Shown here: positions 23,894-32,221 of the stretch, one piece after another
How the letters are laid out: the number at the start of each line of letters is the position of its first letter
Position numbering within the stretch: the stretch's first letter is position 1
Source: Caulobacteraceae bacterium
GTDB taxonomy: Bacteria; Pseudomonadota; Alphaproteobacteria; Caulobacterales; Caulobacteraceae
Assembly (NCBI GenBank): GCA_003164925.1
Contig: PLRV01000037.1
Span: 74,145 to 134,330, forward strand
DNA: 60,186 nucleotides
Reading direction: 5' to 3'
The notes under the pieces: model-generated
What the model was told of the DNA's origin: nothing
Database searches by the model: none
What the model saw: the letters and a program-made list of their open reading frames with translations, nothing else
Translations under genes and position numbers: made by a program

Positions 23894-24865
23894 TCAACAG
23901 TTCGCTTCGAAACGACGACATTTTGGTGGTGGTGGCGGAGGTGGTGGAGGGGGCGTGATGGCGTCCTGGGTTCGCTGCTGGACGCCATTGGCTACCCCCG
24001 TAAGCGCGCCCTGCTTTATGGCGCTTCCGAGATCCCTGAAAAAGCTACTGGCTGCATCATTGGAAGTTCCAGCATTCTGCTTCCAACTGAGCGCCTGTAC
24101 GAAATCAGAAGAAACTTGGACGACGTTGATCGTCTTTGCCGTGTGCCATTCGCCCTTTTGCAGCGTCTGTGCGGTTACCTGGAACGCGCCAGCGCTGGTT
24201 TGTTGGTAGGTCAACCGCACATGAGTTCCCCGCTGATCGCCCTCTTCGACGAAGTGATCGGGCGCTACCTCAACCGTGCCCAGGGTGGTCTGTCCCTTAT
24301 AGAGGGTCAGATCGGAAATTTGAGATGTGGTGGGGTCAAGCTGAAACCGGCCGACAATGACATTGCCTGAGCGATCTAGCCCGGTGTAGGCAAGGATGAG
24401 CCCCGGTGTCTCCCATTTGTATTGATTATACTGAACGGGCTGACCATCGATCTGCATCCAGTATTGGCCCGCCAGCGAAGCGAGGATACCCCACGCATTG
24501 GTGGCCGGCCTGCGCTCGGGTTCAGCGATACTTGAGCGCGGGGCACCCTTAGTGGCGCTTGCGTCCGCAAGTGCGGCTTTCGCGTCGGGGTCGTCCGGCT
24601 TGAGCTTCAGTGCATGTTCAATATCGACGATCGCGGACTTACGGTTTCCTTCCCCAAGGTAGGCTTGGCCGCGGCTGAGATAGGCAAGCTCCTTTTGGCC
24701 CAAAGGAAGATCACCAGAATTTATAGCGCGCGTCAGAAGGCGAACCGCTTCGGCGTACTGTTTGCTATCGAGGGCATCAAGCCCGGCGTTGCCGTCGTCT
24801 AGGCCGCTGGCCAAAGCAGCAGTGGACGTGATGAAAAGCGCCGCAGCAACGGCGGCGAATATCAT
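23894..24865 (-). CDS. Exported TPR protein (module 2), paralogue of 16544-17443
   Basis: A 323-residue exported protein from ATG 24865. The signal peptide is IFAAVAAALFITSTAALAS. A TPR region (about 28-100; DDGNAGLDALDSKQYAEAV, AYLSRGQAYLGEGNRKSA) is followed by a beta-rich domain with GILASLAGQYWMQIDGQPVQY, matching the module-1 protein segment by segment. The tail has a run of ten prolines and ends in a Cys. It lies 22 bases upstream of the large FG-repeat protein on the same strand. The reversed gene order relative to module 1 argues for separate rearrangement. Confidence 0.75.
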   Translation of the reverse strand: MIFAAVAAALFITSTAALASGLDDGNAGLDALDSKQYAEAVRLLTRAINSGDLPLGQKELAYLSRGQAYLGEGNRKSAIVDIEHALKLKPDDPDAKAALADASATKGAPRSSIAEPERRPATNAWGILASLAGQYWMQIDGQPVQYNQYKWETPGLILAYTGLDRSGNVIVGRFQLDPTTSQISDLTLYKGQTTLGTVEVAPDHFVEEGDQRGTHVRLTYQQTSAGAFQVTAQTLQKGEWHTAKTINVVQVSSDFVQALSWKQNAGTSNDAASSFFRDLGSAIKQGALTGVANGVQQRTQDAITPPPPPPPPPPKCRRFEANC

Positions 24866-25180
24866 TCCGCCCTTAATCTGGGAGTTTTCGCTCAATTGTG
24901 CACCTCGTCGGCCCGCTACGACTTCAGCACCAAACACCACAAGGGAAAGTACCCACCCACGGCCTGCCGCAACACGCAGACAGAGCTTGATAACTGAACG
25001 CCTCGGTCCCCGGATTACTATGCCGGCATCGAAAGCATTTACTCAATCCCCCACATAGGAAATCACAACCAAGGGACGATTGGTCGGCGCTGGCCCAATA
25101 CGCCGACGCTGCCGTCTCAGGCTAAAACGATGCCACTTTTGGTCCAAGCGCGTGCACTTGCACCAGCACCATGCACCCGA
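24866..25180. other. Intergenic region
   Basis: About 315 bp between the module-2 TPR gene and the end of the replication-relaxation gene. It must hold the promoter of the TPR gene. I see no convincing gene, repeat or strong hairpin. Confidence 0.5.
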
Positions 25181-26161
25181 TCAGCGGAGAATTAGCGGCG
25201 CGGCCTTGCCGGCCGCATCGTGCCACTGCATCTCAAAAGGACTCAGCCTATCGGTCTCGCCGGCAAACAAGAAGAGTCCCGCCGGGAGTCCGAGTGGCCC
25301 AACGACCACACCCTGCGCCGCTCGGCGCATCGCTTCCGCTCGCACAAGCGAGGTCGTAAGAAAAAGGACCCGCGCTGCCGGAATTCCGAGATGCTCCACA
25401 TGGAGCGCGAGCCGGTAACTTTCAGCGTAGGCGAGGAGCTTGCGCAGGATCGTAGCCCGGTAAAGGAAGGCGTCGCTTTCCTGAACGCGCTTGGCAGGCG
25501 CGATGGTCATCGTGCCTCGGTCAACTTCGAGGAAGACATAGGATCGGCGCGTCGGCTCACCCGCCCGCTCAACCCGCAGCCCGAATATGGCGTCCGGCGC
25601 AAGGTGCACCTCCGCCTTCGCGAGGCTCCACTGCACCGGCACCGGCCAACGCCCCGGAAACGGCGAGCGCCGGGTCGCTTCCGGCGCGTCCTCAAGAATC
25701 TCCTCCAAGCGGATGAGCCGCACATCGTCATTCGCGCGGCAGGCCAGTTCCAAGCCGACCATGTACTCGGTCGTGGCCAGCGTATGGTCGAGGTTTTCGC
25801 GGGTGTAGGTGCGGTTGCGGGCGCGCCAGTCGGTAGGGCCGACACGCACACCAAGCCGCTCTTTGAGGATGCGTGCCCCGGCACTGTCGAGGCCGTACAC
25901 CAGGGAGCGTGAGCCGCCCTCAGTGAACCGGTCGATCTGGGCAATAGGTCGGTCGAGATAGCGGTTGCGGTAGAGCCAGGTCAGCCGGCGCGAAAGCTTG
26001 TCACGGCTGCGATGGTCAAGGAGGCGCTGCAGATCGTCCGCCCGGATGAAACGGTGCCGGTGGACATGGCGCAGAATTTCTAGATCGTCGTCCGTCAGTT
26101 CGATGTTAGGGACGCCACCCGCGCGCTTGAAGCGCGGATAGGAAGCGCGGACCTCCGCCAC
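25181..26161 (-). CDS. Replication-relaxation family protein
   Basis: A 326-residue protein resembling the Replic_Relax family of mobile elements. An N-terminal winged helix (about 20-85; DDDLEILRHVHRHRFIRADDLQRLL, SRRLTWLYRNRYLDR) is followed by a hinge with LDHTLATTEYMVGLE and a C-terminal alpha/beta part (SYVFLEVDRGTMTI, KLLAYAESYR) reminiscent of nuclease-like folds. Family members are linked to plasmid replication or relaxation. It is last in a four-gene operon and begins 5 bases after the VirD4-like gene, so it may be the DNA-processing partner of that ATPase. Confidence 0.75.
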   Translation of the reverse strand: MAEVRASYPRFKRAGGVPNIELTDDDLEILRHVHRHRFIRADDLQRLLDHRSRDKLSRRLTWLYRNRYLDRPIAQIDRFTEGGSRSLVYGLDSAGARILKERLGVRVGPTDWRARNRTYTRENLDHTLATTEYMVGLELACRANDDVRLIRLEEILEDAPEATRRSPFPGRWPVPVQWSLAKAEVHLAPDAIFGLRVERAGEPTRRSYVFLEVDRGTMTIAPAKRVQESDAFLYRATILRKLLAYAESYRLALHVEHLGIPAARVLFLTTSLVRAEAMRRAAQGVVVGPLGLPAGLFLFAGETDRLSPFEMQWHDAAGKAAPLILR

Positions 26162-26166
26162 CTCCG

Positions 26167-27888
26167 CTACGCCCCCTCTTCGACCCAGAAGGGGTCGGTC
26201 CCGTCGTCCGGCGGCTTCGGCTTGCCCGAAAGCTGGGCCTGCCGAACAGCAATCTCAGCTTCCACAGCAGACATCGGCGAGATGTAGGAACTGGCGGCGC
26301 GGGTGCGTTCAATGAACCGCGCGACCTCTTCTTCGCGCACAAGCGCCGGCTTCACGGTCACCGGGCGCAGCCTGACCGGCACGCTTTCGGGCCGCTTGAG
26401 GATCGCCATCTGTTTCGGGAGGCTGCGCAGCTTCACGATGGCCAGATGTATCTCCTCATCAAGGCTATGGACCGCAGTGGGCAACATGACGCGAACCGGC
26501 TTGAGGGTCTGCGAGCGGCCCTGCGTGTTCGCCCAGCCATGTGTGCTGCTTTCATTCGAGCCCCAGGCGCTTGCGTCTGTCGTGCTTTCCGAGCTGCCCG
26601 TATTTTGCGACCGTCCATACGGGAGGGCGTCGTCGCCCGAGTATTGGTCCGCGCCGCCCTCGGAAGTCCCTGAACTGCGGGACGACGAACCCCCGGTGCT
26701 TGACCCAGAGGTGTCGCTTCCGCTGTCCGTATAGCTTTCGGACTCCAGCCAGAACGGCACCTCGTCCACCACCGTCGGCTTGTCCAGGATGTGCTTTGCG
26801 CGCTCCAGGTTGAAGGAATTGCGGAACACCTCCCGCGCCATCACCTCGGCGTCGCTGTCGGTCATGCCGCCGAAGACGACCTTGGTCTGCCCGCCGGCCA
26901 TGATGCCGTTGTATATGGGGCTGTCGTCCCGGCCGAGCTGCCCTAACCGCTGGTGGCTCAGCACCACGTGGAGCCCGAACTTGCGGGTCTGGTCGAGCAT
27001 CTGCTCGATGTCACTCGTGATGAACTGGTAGCACTCGTCCACATAGAGGGTGAACGGCCGGCGCTTGGCCATCGTCTGGCTGCGGGCTTTCGCCAGCAAG
27101 AACAGCTCGCTCGTGATGAGCGTGCCCAGAAGCTGGCTGTTGGCTTCCGAGATCGCGCCCTTGAGCGTCAAGTTGACGATGACAATCTCGCCTTCGTCCA
27201 TCGCGCGGCCGAAGTCGAGCACCTTGTACCGCTGCCCCACGATCCGCCGGATGACCGGCGAACTCAAAAATTCCATGAGCCGGTTGTTGGTGCTCGAAAA
27301 CTGCTCCAGGAAGTCCCGCGCACTCATCGCGTTCCAGTCGCCCCACTGCGCGTCGAACACGTAGTTGGGCAGGTCCTGCGTGAGGCTACGCCGCAGGCTT
27401 TGGGCGTTCCGTGTCGTGATCAGTTCGACCGCTTCGATAAGGGTCAATTCGCGCACCGCGAGGACGTAGAAGACGGCCTTGAGGCAGCGCTTGAGGAGCG
27501 GAGTCGCCGTCAGGTCTTCCCCGCCCCACACCTGGGCGCACGCCGACACCATCGCGTCCACCCGCGCCTGGGGCTCCACGACGTTGTCGAGGCGAAGCGG
27601 GTTGAAGCCGGCGGACCAGGCAAGGTCGGCAGGCGTGACGACATGGATCTTCCGCTGTTTGTCCACTTGCCGGCTTGCGCACCACGCGACCACGTCGTCG
27701 GCAAGCGTCCCGTGCGGGTCGATCAGGCAGAGGCCCCGCCCGGCGAGGATGTCCTGACGGATGAGGGACTCCAGGAATTTTGACTTGCCCGTCCCGCTCG
27801 CGCCGACAACATGGACATGGCGGGAGCGCTGCTCATTCGTGAGCGATACGTCCTTGCCGCGCCCCGTCTGGCCGAGCGTGAAGGGCAT
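26167..27888 (-). CDS. VirD4/HerA-type DNA-transfer ATPase (second of two)
   Basis: A 573-residue P-loop ATPase from ATG 27888. Walker A GASGTGKS is at residues 29-36, then RGLCLIDPHGTLADDV. A Walker B-type LYVDECYQF lies near 275 and an SHQRLGQL sensor near 305. A Ser/Gly/Thr-rich linker (about 380-455) separates a C-terminal tail. It has the same core as the 10646 ATPase but is longer. Such coupling ATPases deliver DNA in conjugation. The upstream coiled-coil gene ends one base before this start. The ORF extension to 27927 overlaps that gene and is rejected. Confidence 0.85.
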   Translation of the reverse strand: MPFTLGQTGRGKDVSLTNEQRSRHVHVVGASGTGKSKFLESLIRQDILAGRGLCLIDPHGTLADDVVAWCASRQVDKQRKIHVVTPADLAWSAGFNPLRLDNVVEPQARVDAMVSACAQVWGGEDLTATPLLKRCLKAVFYVLAVRELTLIEAVELITTRNAQSLRRSLTQDLPNYVFDAQWGDWNAMSARDFLEQFSSTNNRLMEFLSSPVIRRIVGQRYKVLDFGRAMDEGEIVIVNLTLKGAISEANSQLLGTLITSELFLLAKARSQTMAKRRPFTLYVDECYQFITSDIEQMLDQTRKFGLHVVLSHQRLGQLGRDDSPIYNGIMAGGQTKVVFGGMTDSDAEVMAREVFRNSFNLERAKHILDKPTVVDEVPFWLESESYTDSGSDTSGSSTGGSSSRSSGTSEGGADQYSGDDALPYGRSQNTGSSESTTDASAWGSNESSTHGWANTQGRSQTLKPVRVMLPTAVHSLDEEIHLAIVKLRSLPKQMAILKRPESVPVRLRPVTVKPALVREEEVARFIERTRAASSYISPMSAVEAEIAVRQAQLSGKPKPPDDGTDPFWVEEGA

Positions 27889-27889
27889 G

Positions 27890-28579
27890 TCAGAGGCCCT
27901 CCATGATCTCTCGGATCTGGTTTTCAAGCGACAGGGCGAGCGTTTCGAGATGCTGCCGGTCGTCGTCGGTGAGGCGGTCTTCGCCGCCGGCCGCCTTGAT
28001 GAGGGCGGCCCTCAGTTCAGCAGAGTCTTCCTTCGCGCGTGCGATCGCCTGCGCTGCACGCTGCGCCCGGCTGAGCGTCGCGTCCGGATGCGGCTGCGGC
28101 GGTGGATTCTTGATCCTCTCGACCCTGGCCTCCGCTTCAAGCGCCTCGGCTTCCAGGTTGGCGCGCTCGATGCGCTTCTTGAGCGCCTTGGTCGCCTTAT
28201 CGTCCTGCCGGTCGATCTGGGCTTCCGCGAGGCCCTCGAAAATCCCATCAAGCTCGGCCAGGAGCGTGGCCTCATCGGCGAGCAATATCTCGTCGAGGTG
28301 CCGTTGGCGTTGAAAAGCCTTGGCGAGCCGCTCTTCCGCCGCGAGCAGGCCCTGCATGGCCCCCAGGAGGCTGGCTTCGACCTCGACGTGCTCCCGCTGG
28401 GCCAGGCGGAATTCGGTATAGGCGCGGAAGGCGCGCGCATGGGCCTCGTACTTGGCGCGCGCCAGCAGGGGTATGCCGAGCGGCGTGCCGGGCGGCAGAC
28501 TCGGCAGGCCGGGGCTGCGCGGTTCCTGCGGGGGCAGGACTTCGCCCTGGTGAATCTTCCTAACCGGCTCGTCGCTCAT
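27890..28579 (-). CDS. Coiled-coil protein of the transfer-like operon
   Basis: A 229-residue protein, Pro-rich for the first 35 residues and then almost entirely helical with long charged heptads (about 45-215), as in AKYEAHARAFRAYTEF and KKRIERANLEAEALEAEARV. No enzyme motif is visible. It overlaps the upstream membrane-protein gene by four bases and is followed by the VirD4/HerA-like gene with a one-base gap. It may bridge the membrane protein and the ATPase. That role is inferred from position only. Confidence 0.7.
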   Translation of the reverse strand: MSDEPVRKIHQGEVLPPQEPRSPGLPSLPPGTPLGIPLLARAKYEAHARAFRAYTEFRLAQREHVEVEASLLGAMQGLLAAEERLAKAFQRQRHLDEILLADEATLLAELDGIFEGLAEAQIDRQDDKATKALKKRIERANLEAEALEAEARVERIKNPPPQPHPDATLSRAQRAAQAIARAKEDSAELRAALIKAAGGEDRLTDDDRQHLETLALSLENQIREIMEGL

Positions 28580-29628
28580 GCCAATTTCCCCTGCGCCCGC
28601 AAAATGGTTTCGAGCCGGCGCTTGATGCGCGCCTGCATTTCCAATCCCTCGGCAAGTCCGGCCTGGCCCTTGAGGTATTCCGTCTCCTCTTCGAGTTCCG
28701 CCTTCGTCCGCTCGCTATGGGCGCTCAGGTTCCGCAGCAGGTCGCGCGCTTGTCGGGCGCGCACCTCGCGCTCGACGGAATTCTCGGGCGTAACCGCTAG
28801 GATGCGGGCGAGCCGATCCGGGTCGTACGACTCGCCTGAGTAAATGACGCCATCGACCAGGGGCGATGCCGGGTGGGGCGTGAGGCCATAGTAGAAGCGG
28901 AGGATGGCGAGCCGCTGCGACCAGAGCCAAACGCCGACCCCGAGCAGCATCAGCAACTGCACGAAGCCCCATAACTGCCCGGCTGCCCGCTTGCCGGCGG
29001 CTTCGCTCGCCGCCGCCGCGGTCGCGTTGGCAGCTTGTTGCGCGGCCATAGCCTGCGCCTGCGTCGCGGCTGCTTGGTCTGCTTCCGCCTGCTTTTGGCG
29101 CTCACCGAGGACGTTGCGGAAGTTCTTCCACCGGTACGTTCGGCCGGGGATCAGGCCCTGGTCGCCCATGCCATACATGCCAAGCGTGGCTTGGTATGCG
29201 AGCTGGTTGTCCGGCCCGTACACGTCCACTTCGCTTACGTCGTAGTGGAAACGGCCCTCCGCCTGATGGCTGATGAGGTCCAGGAAGGGGCGCGGGCATT
29301 GCGCCCAGGCGTATTGCGCGCCCTTGAGCAGGAGCGCGTTGACCACGTCGTCGTCGAGCGCACCGCCCTTCGAGACCTGGACCCGGACGATGCGGTCGTC
29401 CTCGAACACCGCCAAGCCCGAGCACTTGTCCATCGAAAGGGCTACATCTCCAGCGGCCTCATTGACTTGGTCATCCGCCGCAAAGCCGCCGGTAGTTGGC
29501 GGGAGCACCACGCCGCCCTCGGGCGTGGTCTGGCCGGCCGGGGCGGCAGGCGCATCCTGGGCGCGACCCGTTGTCGGCAATAGCGCGATTGCCGCAAGCA
29601 TGCCACACGTGGCCCCCCAACGTCGCAC
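28576..29628 (-). CDS. Membrane-anchored protein of the transfer-like operon
   Basis: About 350 residues from GTG 29628, which has a GGAG upstream; the frame continues to 29712 without a better start. A signal peptide (MLAAIALLPTTGRAQ) precedes a periplasmic domain (about 30-180; DKCSGLAVFEDDRIVRVQV, YDVSEVDVYGPDNQ). A Gln/Ala coiled coil (about 190-230), one transmembrane helix (QLLMLLGVGVWLW, about 240) and a cytoplasmic coiled coil to the end follow. It is the first gene of the operon that runs to 25181. It may be the membrane anchor for the ATPase. No family is recognised. Confidence 0.7.
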   Translation of the reverse strand: MRRWGATCGMLAAIALLPTTGRAQDAPAAPAGQTTPEGGVVLPPTTGGFAADDQVNEAAGDVALSMDKCSGLAVFEDDRIVRVQVSKGGALDDDVVNALLLKGAQYAWAQCPRPFLDLISHQAEGRFHYDVSEVDVYGPDNQLAYQATLGMYGMGDQGLIPGRTYRWKNFRNVLGERQKQAEADQAAATQAQAMAAQQAANATAAAASEAAGKRAAGQLWGFVQLLMLLGVGVWLWSQRLAILRFYYGLTPHPASPLVDGVIYSGESYDPDRLARILAVTPENSVEREVRARQARDLLRNLSAHSERTKAELEEETEYLKGQAGLAEGLEMQARIKRRLETILRAQGKLA

Positions 29629-29830
29629 CGCAGCTTTTCTCCAGGCTGGCGGGCAATGATACAACCTAGACGGTTGCCCACCAACGGGAATTGAGGGCCA
29701 CGTCCGGCACAAGCCGCTCGCGCAGCGACCTTCCCGCCAATCGCGCGGTTATAGGGCTTGGAACTGCGCGAGTGGCTCAGGCCGCTGCCGGGATTCCAAC
29801 GAAATCATCCACTTCTTTGGAGATATGCCC

Positions 29831-30007
29831 ATGGCCAAGGCACCCTTGGATCGTGCTCGGCTTGCGATTGCCGACAAGATCGACGAGTGGACCCTGGATA
29901 CCGCCGCCCGACGATGCCAGCGCGGACAGGATATCGGGCGTCAGCTCGAGGTCCTTACGACCAACTACCAACGTCGGCAGGCGATCCTCGCTCACCCCGC
30001 CGTATGA
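29831..30007 (+). CDS. Small protein, unknown
   Basis: A 58-residue, Arg/Asp-rich helical protein (LDRARLAIADKIDEWTLDTAARRC). The second ATG (29831) has GGAG at a good distance; the first (29825) is too close to it. A strong terminator follows 26 bases after the stop, which supports it as a real transcript. It is divergent from the transfer-like operon and could be a small regulator. No HTH is evident. Confidence 0.5.
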   Translation: MAKAPLDRARLAIADKIDEWTLDTAARRCQRGQDIGRQLEVLTTNYQRRQAILAHPAV

Positions 30008-30032
30008 TCCAGACGCGGAGAACAACGAGTCC

Positions 30033-30064
30033 AAGCGCCACCCCCAAAGGGTGGCGCTTTTCTG
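30033..30064 (+). terminator. Rho-independent terminator
   Basis: Stem AAGCGCCACCC/GGGTGGCGCTT (30033-30043 with 30049-30059), short loop, T run. It ends the small gene at 29831-30007. Confidence 0.85.
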
Positions 30065-30402
30065 AGCCAATTGGATGGGTCGAGAAACTCGGGGGGTCTT
30101 GTCTGCCGCAGCACAGGAATATCGGGCTCCGTGTCCATCAAATCGTCCCGCGCCAACCCTAAGCAGCTTGCTTTGGCCCTCGGACAGAACGATAATCCGA
30201 CCGTGGGGAAGCTCACGAAAGGTTCGGGGCACATTGCTGGAGTGCGAGTTTGGCGTTCAACGCAACCGCACGGAACTATGGTCGGATTTTTCGCTATCCA
30301 CACCTGGATAAGCAAGAGGCATTCTTACCCCTAACGCCAGGGTATAGTGGGCGCAGAAAAGCTGGGGCGAGAGCAGCGTCCCGCCCCAGGACTCAAGTCC
30401 TT
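30065..30402. other. Intergenic region without a convincing gene
   Basis: About 340 bp. Several open frames cross it on both strands, but none has a plausible start or a protein-like sequence. Confidence 0.45.
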
Positions 30403-30693
30403 TCAGCCTCTTCTTTTCTTGAACAACAACTGCAGGCGCCGGGCGCGGCGCGCGTGATAGCGGGCGTCGATGCTGAATTCGACGACCTTGAAGAAATCCG
30501 CGCTAAGGCCCACGAGAAGAAGCAACAGCCACGGCGACATTACGCCACTGCGCTGAATTTCTTCTATGACGGCTACCAACCTATACGTCAGCAGGTGTCC
30601 GCCATCGACAACGCCAAAGACGTTCAGCACGCTGGCTGCGTACTGTGCGCCGAGTTGACGCCAGGAAAGCAGAGCAATCGTTCTCAATTTCAT
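30403..30693 (-). CDS. Small membrane protein, unknown
   Basis: A 96-residue protein with one clear membrane helix (MSPWLLLLLVGLSADFF, about 52-68) followed by a basic tail (YHARRARRLQLLFKKRRG). An AGGAG sits 5-9 bases before ATG 30693, which makes it credible. The N-terminal half contains a second, weaker hydrophobic segment. The basic C-terminus suggests a cytoplasmic side that contacts membrane lipid or nucleic acid. Nothing more can be said. Confidence 0.6.
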   Translation of the reverse strand: MKLRTIALLSWRQLGAQYAASVLNVFGVVDGGHLLTYRLVAVIEEIQRSGVMSPWLLLLLVGLSADFFKVVEFSIDARYHARRARRLQLLFKKRRG

Positions 30694-30762
30694 ATCACTC
30701 TCCTGGACGGGTCCGGCTTCCGGCTGTGAGAAACTAGTCGCCGAACCCGCCGCTTGTGGAGG

Positions 30763-30793
30763 AGGCCGTCATTCGAAAGAATGGCGGCCTTTC
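30763..30793. terminator. Hairpin terminator
   Basis: Stem GGCCGTCATTC/GAATGGCGGCC (30764-30774 with 30779-30789; one wobble pair), GAAA-type loop, followed by TTT. No convincing plus-strand gene ends just before it. Confidence 0.6.
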
Positions 30794-31308
30794 CTCACGG
30801 TCCCTGTCCCCGATTCATCTGCTTACGGACGCCGCAGACTTCGGTCGCCGACAGTTGAACGACCAAATGAGAATTCAAGAACAGCCGAGCCATGCCGCGT
30901 GCGTGTGCGACGGCTGTTCTGCGCTTGAATTTTGGATTTAAGGAAAAAACCGACCCACGCCGGAGAATCGCCCCAAGTCGGGGTGCCGGTCGAAGGAGCT
31001 GCACATCGGACTGCCCAGAAGGGCCCATCACCACCTCAGAGACTCGCGTCCCGGAGAAGCCGGTGACGGAGGATTCCGATTGATGTCTGTCCAAACGCGC
31101 TTAGACGCTGCTCCCGCTAACGTGAGGTGGCTGTGCTGCCCATCATCGAAAACTTAATGGGAGTTAATTGCAAGCCTGGAATCAAGCTACACAATTCGTT
31201 GATTGCCTGGGCTCGCCGGTTCCAACCATTTTCCTTGCACGAGCCACAGGGCATACCTCAATCTTATCGCAAGAATTTCCCAGCCGCTGTCGGCACTTCT
31301 GCTTCCGG
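30794..31308. other. Intergenic region without a convincing gene
   Basis: About 515 bp. The open frames here (for example minus strand 30795-31094) have no ribosome-binding site and unprotein-like composition. I see no strong repeat. Confidence 0.4.
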
Positions 31309-31491
31309 TTAGCAGTCCTTCCGGAAGAGACGAGCTATAGTTTCCCGCCGCTCGTCGGCAGATAGGCCCTTCCGGTCAAACTCCCGGAACAGCGCCTCCA
31401 TTTCCGGCGTGATGCGGATACCTTCAACGGCGCTGATTTTCGCGAAAGCTCGGCGTCCGAGGACGTACGCCTTGCCGCTGGATTTGGTCAT
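31309..31491 (-). CDS. Small conserved-looking protein after MucR
   Basis: A 60-residue protein, basic at the N-terminus, with a core AFAKISAVEGIRITPEMEA and ending ERRETIARLFRK. Short proteins of this pattern occur in Caulobacterales, where they are uncharacterised. It begins 17 bases after the MucR stop on the same strand, so it is probably co-transcribed. There is no clear ribosome-binding site, so translation may depend on the upstream gene. Confidence 0.55.
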   Translation of the reverse strand: MTKSSGKAYVLGRRAFAKISAVEGIRITPEMEALFREFDRKGLSADERRETIARLFRKDC

Positions 31492-31508
31492 TCGAACAAT
31501 ACAGCCGG

Positions 31509-31964
31509 TCAGGCCTTCGCCCTGGCCTTCGCCTTGCCGCGAACTGGCGCTTTCGCGACGGCGCGTCTGCTATTCCCGAGGCCCGCGGCCTTGGCGAACG
31601 CTGAGCGCGCGGCGGCGTAGTTCGGGGCCACCATGGGGTAGTCCTTCGGCAGGCTCCACTTGGCCCGGTATTCCTCGGGACTCATCCCGTACGCGGTCCG
31701 CAAGTGGCGCTTCAGCGACTTGTACTGCCGGCCGTCCTCCAGGCTGATCAGGAAGTCGGGCGTGATCGACTTCTTGACCGGCACGGCCGGCGAGGGCTTC
31801 CCGACTGGGGCTTCCGCCGCGCCGTTCCCGAGGCGGCTCAAGCACTCATAGACGACGCGTATCAGGGCCGGAACCTCGGCGGGGGCCAACGAATTGGAAG
31901 CGACGTAGGCGGCCGCGATATCGGTGGTGAGTTCAACCAAGCTCGAAGGGAGGGCTTGTTCCAT
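31509..31964 (-). CDS. MucR/Ros-family transcriptional regulator
   Basis: A 151-residue MucR/Ros-type DNA-binding protein from ATG 31964. The N-terminal helical part (about 5-50) drives oligomerisation, and the C-terminal core is LEDGRQYKSLKRHLRTAYGMSPEEYRAKW, followed by DYPMVAPNYA. MucR proteins silence AT-rich or horizontally acquired genes and control surface traits. The zinc-finger Cys residues are absent (SLED instead of CLEC/CLED) and a finger His is Ala, as in other zinc-free homologues. The tail is Lys/Arg/Ala-rich. It may control island cargo. Confidence 0.88.
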   Translation of the reverse strand: MEQALPSSLVELTTDIAAAYVASNSLAPAEVPALIRVVYECLSRLGNGAAEAPVGKPSPAVPVKKSITPDFLISLEDGRQYKSLKRHLRTAYGMSPEEYRAKWSLPKDYPMVAPNYAAARSAFAKAAGLGNSRRAVAKAPVRGKAKARAKA

Positions 31965-32221
31965 GGGGCGGATTCCAGGTGTCGGGAAGGTCAAGGTGAA
32001 AGAGCAATAAGCAGCCGACAAATCAAGGGCGGTATATTGCGGTGCAGGGAGTCCCAGCATCGCCCGGTCATTGTGTTTTTATCACGACGCCTCAGCTTAC
32101 GCCCCTGTCCCGCCACCGCGAACAACCCGGCCCTTTTTCAACGAAATTGGCGCAAGCCGGCATCTGGTGCCGCGCCTAAATGCGCCCATGGCCGACCCGG
32201 GCCAGAACTGCAGGTGCTGAA

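Noticed and set aside
29777-30232. Minus-strand 151-codon open frame
   Set aside because: Overlaps a strong terminator hairpin and the opposite small gene, with no protein-like pattern.
30250-30729. Plus-strand 159-codon open frame
   Set aside because: Opposite strand has a membrane protein with a good AGGAG start (30403-30693), and this frame lacks one.
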